Below, in pieces: positions 6,332 to 8,423 of a stretch of 8,423 nucleotides of DNA. The DNA is from an uncultured Eubacteriaceae bacterium. GTDB lineage: Bacteria > Bacillota > Clostridia > Eubacteriales > Eubacteriaceae. The translations under genes were made by a program, and so were the position numbers. Within the stretch, counting starts at the first letter, position 1, and each line of letters begins with the position of its first letter. Below the pieces are notes generated by a model, which was not told where the DNA came from, ran no database searches, and was given only the letters and a program-made list of their open reading frames with translations. The stretch is taken from assembly GCA_947625175.1 (NCBI GenBank), contig CANQNI010000063.1, positions 1 through 8,423 on the forward strand, in the 5' to 3' direction.

Positions 6332-7191
6332 ATTTCACTCCTATTTACAGCTTTTTGTTCTTCTAATTTTTCTTGCAATTCTTTCATTGCCTTTTTGTAT
6401 TCTTCTTCGTTAGGAGCCATTCCATGCCAAGCACAAACATCTTCCATAAAAGAAACTCCTTTACCTTTGGTAGTATGAGCATAAATACATTTAGGTTTTC
6501 CATTCTTATTATTATGAAAAACTTCTAAGGCATCTAAGATTTCCTGCATATTATGACCATCTAGTTCAATAACGTCAAAGCCAAAAGCTCTAAATTTTTC
6601 TCCAAGATCGCCATTAGGCATAATTTCATCAGTAGTTCCATCTACTTGCAGATTGTTAGCATCTAGAAAAATTATCAGATTATCAAGTTCATATTTATGG
6701 GCAGTATTGGCGGCTTCCCATATTTCTCCTTCTTGGGCCTCTCCATCACCTACAACAACATAAACGTTATAATCTTTATGATTCATTTTTCCAGCTATAG
6801 CCATACCAACACCACAAGCCAATCCTTGACCGAGAGAACCCGTAGAGATATCAATACCAGGACAACGATTCATTGAAGGATGTCCTTGAAGTATTGATCC
6901 TTCTTTTCTCAAACTGTCTAATTCTTCTTCAGGAAAATAACCTAAAGTTGCTAGACAAGCATATTGAATCGGACATACGTGACCTTTGGATAAAATAAAT
7001 CTATCCCGATCTTCCCAATCCGGATTTTCCGGATCTATATTCATATCTTTAAAATAGCACGCAGTAGTAAAATCAGCAGCAGATAAACTTCCACCAGGAT
7101 GTCCTGATTGGGCTTTATAAATCATATCGATTACTTTCATCCGCATTTCAGTAGCTTTTTGTTCAAGCTCTTTTGTTGAAATATCTTTCAT
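6328..7191 (-). CDS. Transketolase, N-terminal subunit (diphosphate-binding domain)
   Basis: This 287-residue protein is the thiamine-diphosphate-binding half of a transketolase, which moves a two-carbon ketol unit between sugars. Visible are SGHPGGS (29-35, His31), LSKGH (67-71), GHP at 103-105, and the Mg-diphosphate motif beginning GDGEAQEGEIWEA at 148-160 and ending in Asn179-Asn180. GKGVSFME (243-250) and the substrate-site His257 in AWHG are also present. About 280 residues is normal for a split N half; nothing is missing. Two AGGAAA-type ribosome sites lie directly before the ATG, and the gene starts 30 bases after the TRAP permease stop, so it belongs to the same operon. The product should form a heterotetramer with the C half encoded next. 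The actual donor sugar is unknown. Confidence 0.94.
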   Translation of the reverse strand: MKDISTKELEQKATEMRMKVIDMIYKAQSGHPGGSLSAADFTTACYFKDMNIDPENPDWEDRDRFILSKGHVCPIQYACLATLGYFPEEELDSLRKEGSILQGHPSMNRCPGIDISTGSLGQGLACGVGMAIAGKMNHKDYNVYVVVGDGEAQEGEIWEAANTAHKYELDNLIIFLDANNLQVDGTTDEIMPNGDLGEKFRAFGFDVIELDGHNMQEILDALEVFHNNKNGKPKCIYAHTTKGKGVSFMEDVCAWHGMAPNEEEYKKAMKELQEKLEEQKAVNRSEI

Positions 7192-7221
7192 TTTCCTTTC
7201 CTTTAATTATTTTATTTTGCG

Positions 7222-8423
7222 TTATCCACCAACCAGGAATGTTGATACTGCTGGAATATAAGTAACTATCAACAAAATAACTAGTTCGGCAATAACGCAA
7301 GGTATAATTCCTTTTGTAATCTCCTCAATCGAAATATCACCAATTCCACAAGCCACATATAAATTAACACCTACAGGAGGAGTAAATAATCCAATAGCTA
7401 AATTAACAATCATAACTACCCCTAAATGAATAGGACTAATTCCTAATGCTGTTGCTACAGGAGCAAATAATGGAGTAAAGATATATAATGCTGAAGTTGA
7501 ATCAAGGAAACATCCCGCAATAAGTAAAACAATATTGACGATAATAAAGAAAATTATCCAGTTTCCATTAGTTACAAAGAGCATAAAATCTCTAATGGTT
7601 AAATCCAGTCTTGCTCTGGTTAAAACATAAGCAAAGAGGGTTGCTCCCATTGTAATAAACATTATGGTTCCTGTAGTTGAACAAGAATCTATTAAGATAT
7701 CAATAAATTCTTTAAACTTAATTTGTCGATAAATAAAGATTCCCACTAGAAGCCCATAGAAAACTGATACAGCAGCTGCTTCAGTTGGAGTAAAATTCCT
7801 CCATAAATTCCGCCTAGAATAATGACTGGCATCATTAATCCAAAGAATGCATCTTTAAAAGCAATCCATCTTTCTTTCCAGGTAGCTCTAGGTGAAACTT
7901 TTAAATCCATAGTTCTTCCAACAATAAAAGATACTATTATTAAAGCTGCTCCCATAAGCAATCCGGGAATCATACCGGCAATAAAAAGATTGGTAATTGA
8001 TGCATCTGCTATAGAGCCATAAACAACAAAAGTAATTGAAGGAGGTATAACCACTCCAATCGCTCCACCAGCAGCCATTAAAGCACAAGCATAATAGGCG
8101 TTATAACCAGCTTTAGTCATAGCAGGAATCATAATTAAACAGCAACAGTGGCAGGACCTGATCCAGAAATAGCAGCAAAGAAACAGGAAACTACAACACA
8201 AACTATAGCCATTCCGCCTTTAATATGACCAAGACATTTTTCAGCAAGATTAATTAACCTACCGGAAATACCTGCTTTTTCCATAACATTCCCAGAAAGA
8301 ATAAAGAAAGGAATCGCAAGTAAAACGAATTTGCTACTTGCTGAAGAACATAATCTCGGCAAAACACTCATAATAGCAAAAAGAGGTTTACCAGCTCCTT
8401 GAACAAGAATAGCCGCTACACTG
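7222..8423 (-). pseudogene. dctM: TRAP transporter large permease (DctM), frameshifted twice and cut by window edge
   Basis: The coding sequence is that of the 12-helix-class membrane subunit of a TRAP transporter, which uses a sodium gradient and a periplasmic or surface-bound binding protein to take up carboxylates, sugar acids or similar compounds. It enters from the right edge; about 30 N-terminal residues are missing. Three frames must be joined. Frame one (8422 to 8138) carries LLAIPFFILSGNVM and FFAAISGSGPATVAV. Frame two (about 8135 to 7794) carries IMIPAM, IGVVIPPSI and MPVIILGGIYGGI. Frame three (about 7791 to 7222) carries TPTEAAAVSVFYG, FTPPVGVNLY and the end. Each join is restored by one extra T, at the T run 8139-8137 and at 7795-7792. 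At the first join the protein is also about two residues shorter than I recall for the family. The binding protein and small permease genes are presumably off the right edge. It is either a real recent inactivation or homopolymer error. Confidence 0.88.

Noticed and set aside
6278..6478. Plus-strand open frame opposite the transketolase genes.
   Set aside because: It lies antisense across two clearly coding genes, has no motif and no ribosome site; it is a shadow. The frames opposite or overlapping dctM near 7822-8088 were rejected for the same reason.
7787..8143. Programmed frameshifting in dctM.
   Set aside because: Neither site has a recognised slippery heptamer with a downstream structure, and two programmed shifts in one transporter gene have no precedent I know.
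4616..8423. Assigning the operon to the sulfoquinovose transketolase pathway or to apiose catabolism.
   Set aside because: Only the split transketolase is shared; the isomerase, kinase or sulfonate-specific genes needed to support either are not in the window.

Overview
The window is AT-rich bacterial DNA with short intergenic gaps, Shine-Dalgarno sites of the AAGGAG type, and proteins rich in Lys, Glu, Ile and Asn. This suits a low-GC anaerobic Firmicute of the Clostridia or Halanaerobiales kind. That assignment is inferred from composition and gene content; no rRNA or other taxonomic marker is present.

Left part, plus strand (1-1479): the 3' bulk of a cysteine synthase gene (cysK), cut by the left edge and closed by a clear terminator. 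It is followed by a separate small gene for an Rrf2-family regulator with three cysteines placed as in Fe-S-sensing IscR-type proteins. The pair suggests local control of cysteine or Fe-S supply. About 500 bases with no supportable gene follow (1480-1977).

Centre, plus strand (1978-3707): a two-gene module. The first gene encodes a MacroD/YmdB-like macrodomain fused to a C-terminal helical, probably HTH, domain. The second encodes a small cytosolic von Willebrand factor A (VWA) protein with a complete metal-binding MIDAS site. A strong hairpin, probably bidirectional, ends the module and separates it from the convergent genes to the right. This is the least understood part of the window and the best candidate for an undescribed system, perhaps in ADP-ribose or NAD-linked stress response or defence.

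Right part, minus strand, transcribed right to left (8423 to 3730): the large permease of a TRAP transporter (dctM, broken by two frameshifts and cut by the right edge), the two halves of a split transketolase (N half then C half, overlapping by ATGA), a short-chain dehydrogenase/reductase, and then a FadR/GntR-type regulator with its own promoter and a perfect 9+9 inverted repeat over the -35. This reads as a catabolic operon: TRAP uptake of a small hydroxylated acid, polyol or related compound, oxidation or reduction by the SDR, two-carbon transfer by the transketolase, and substrate control by the GntR protein. The substrate cannot be read from the sequence. Both dctM frameshifts are repaired by one extra T in a T run, so they may be sequencing errors or true inactivation.
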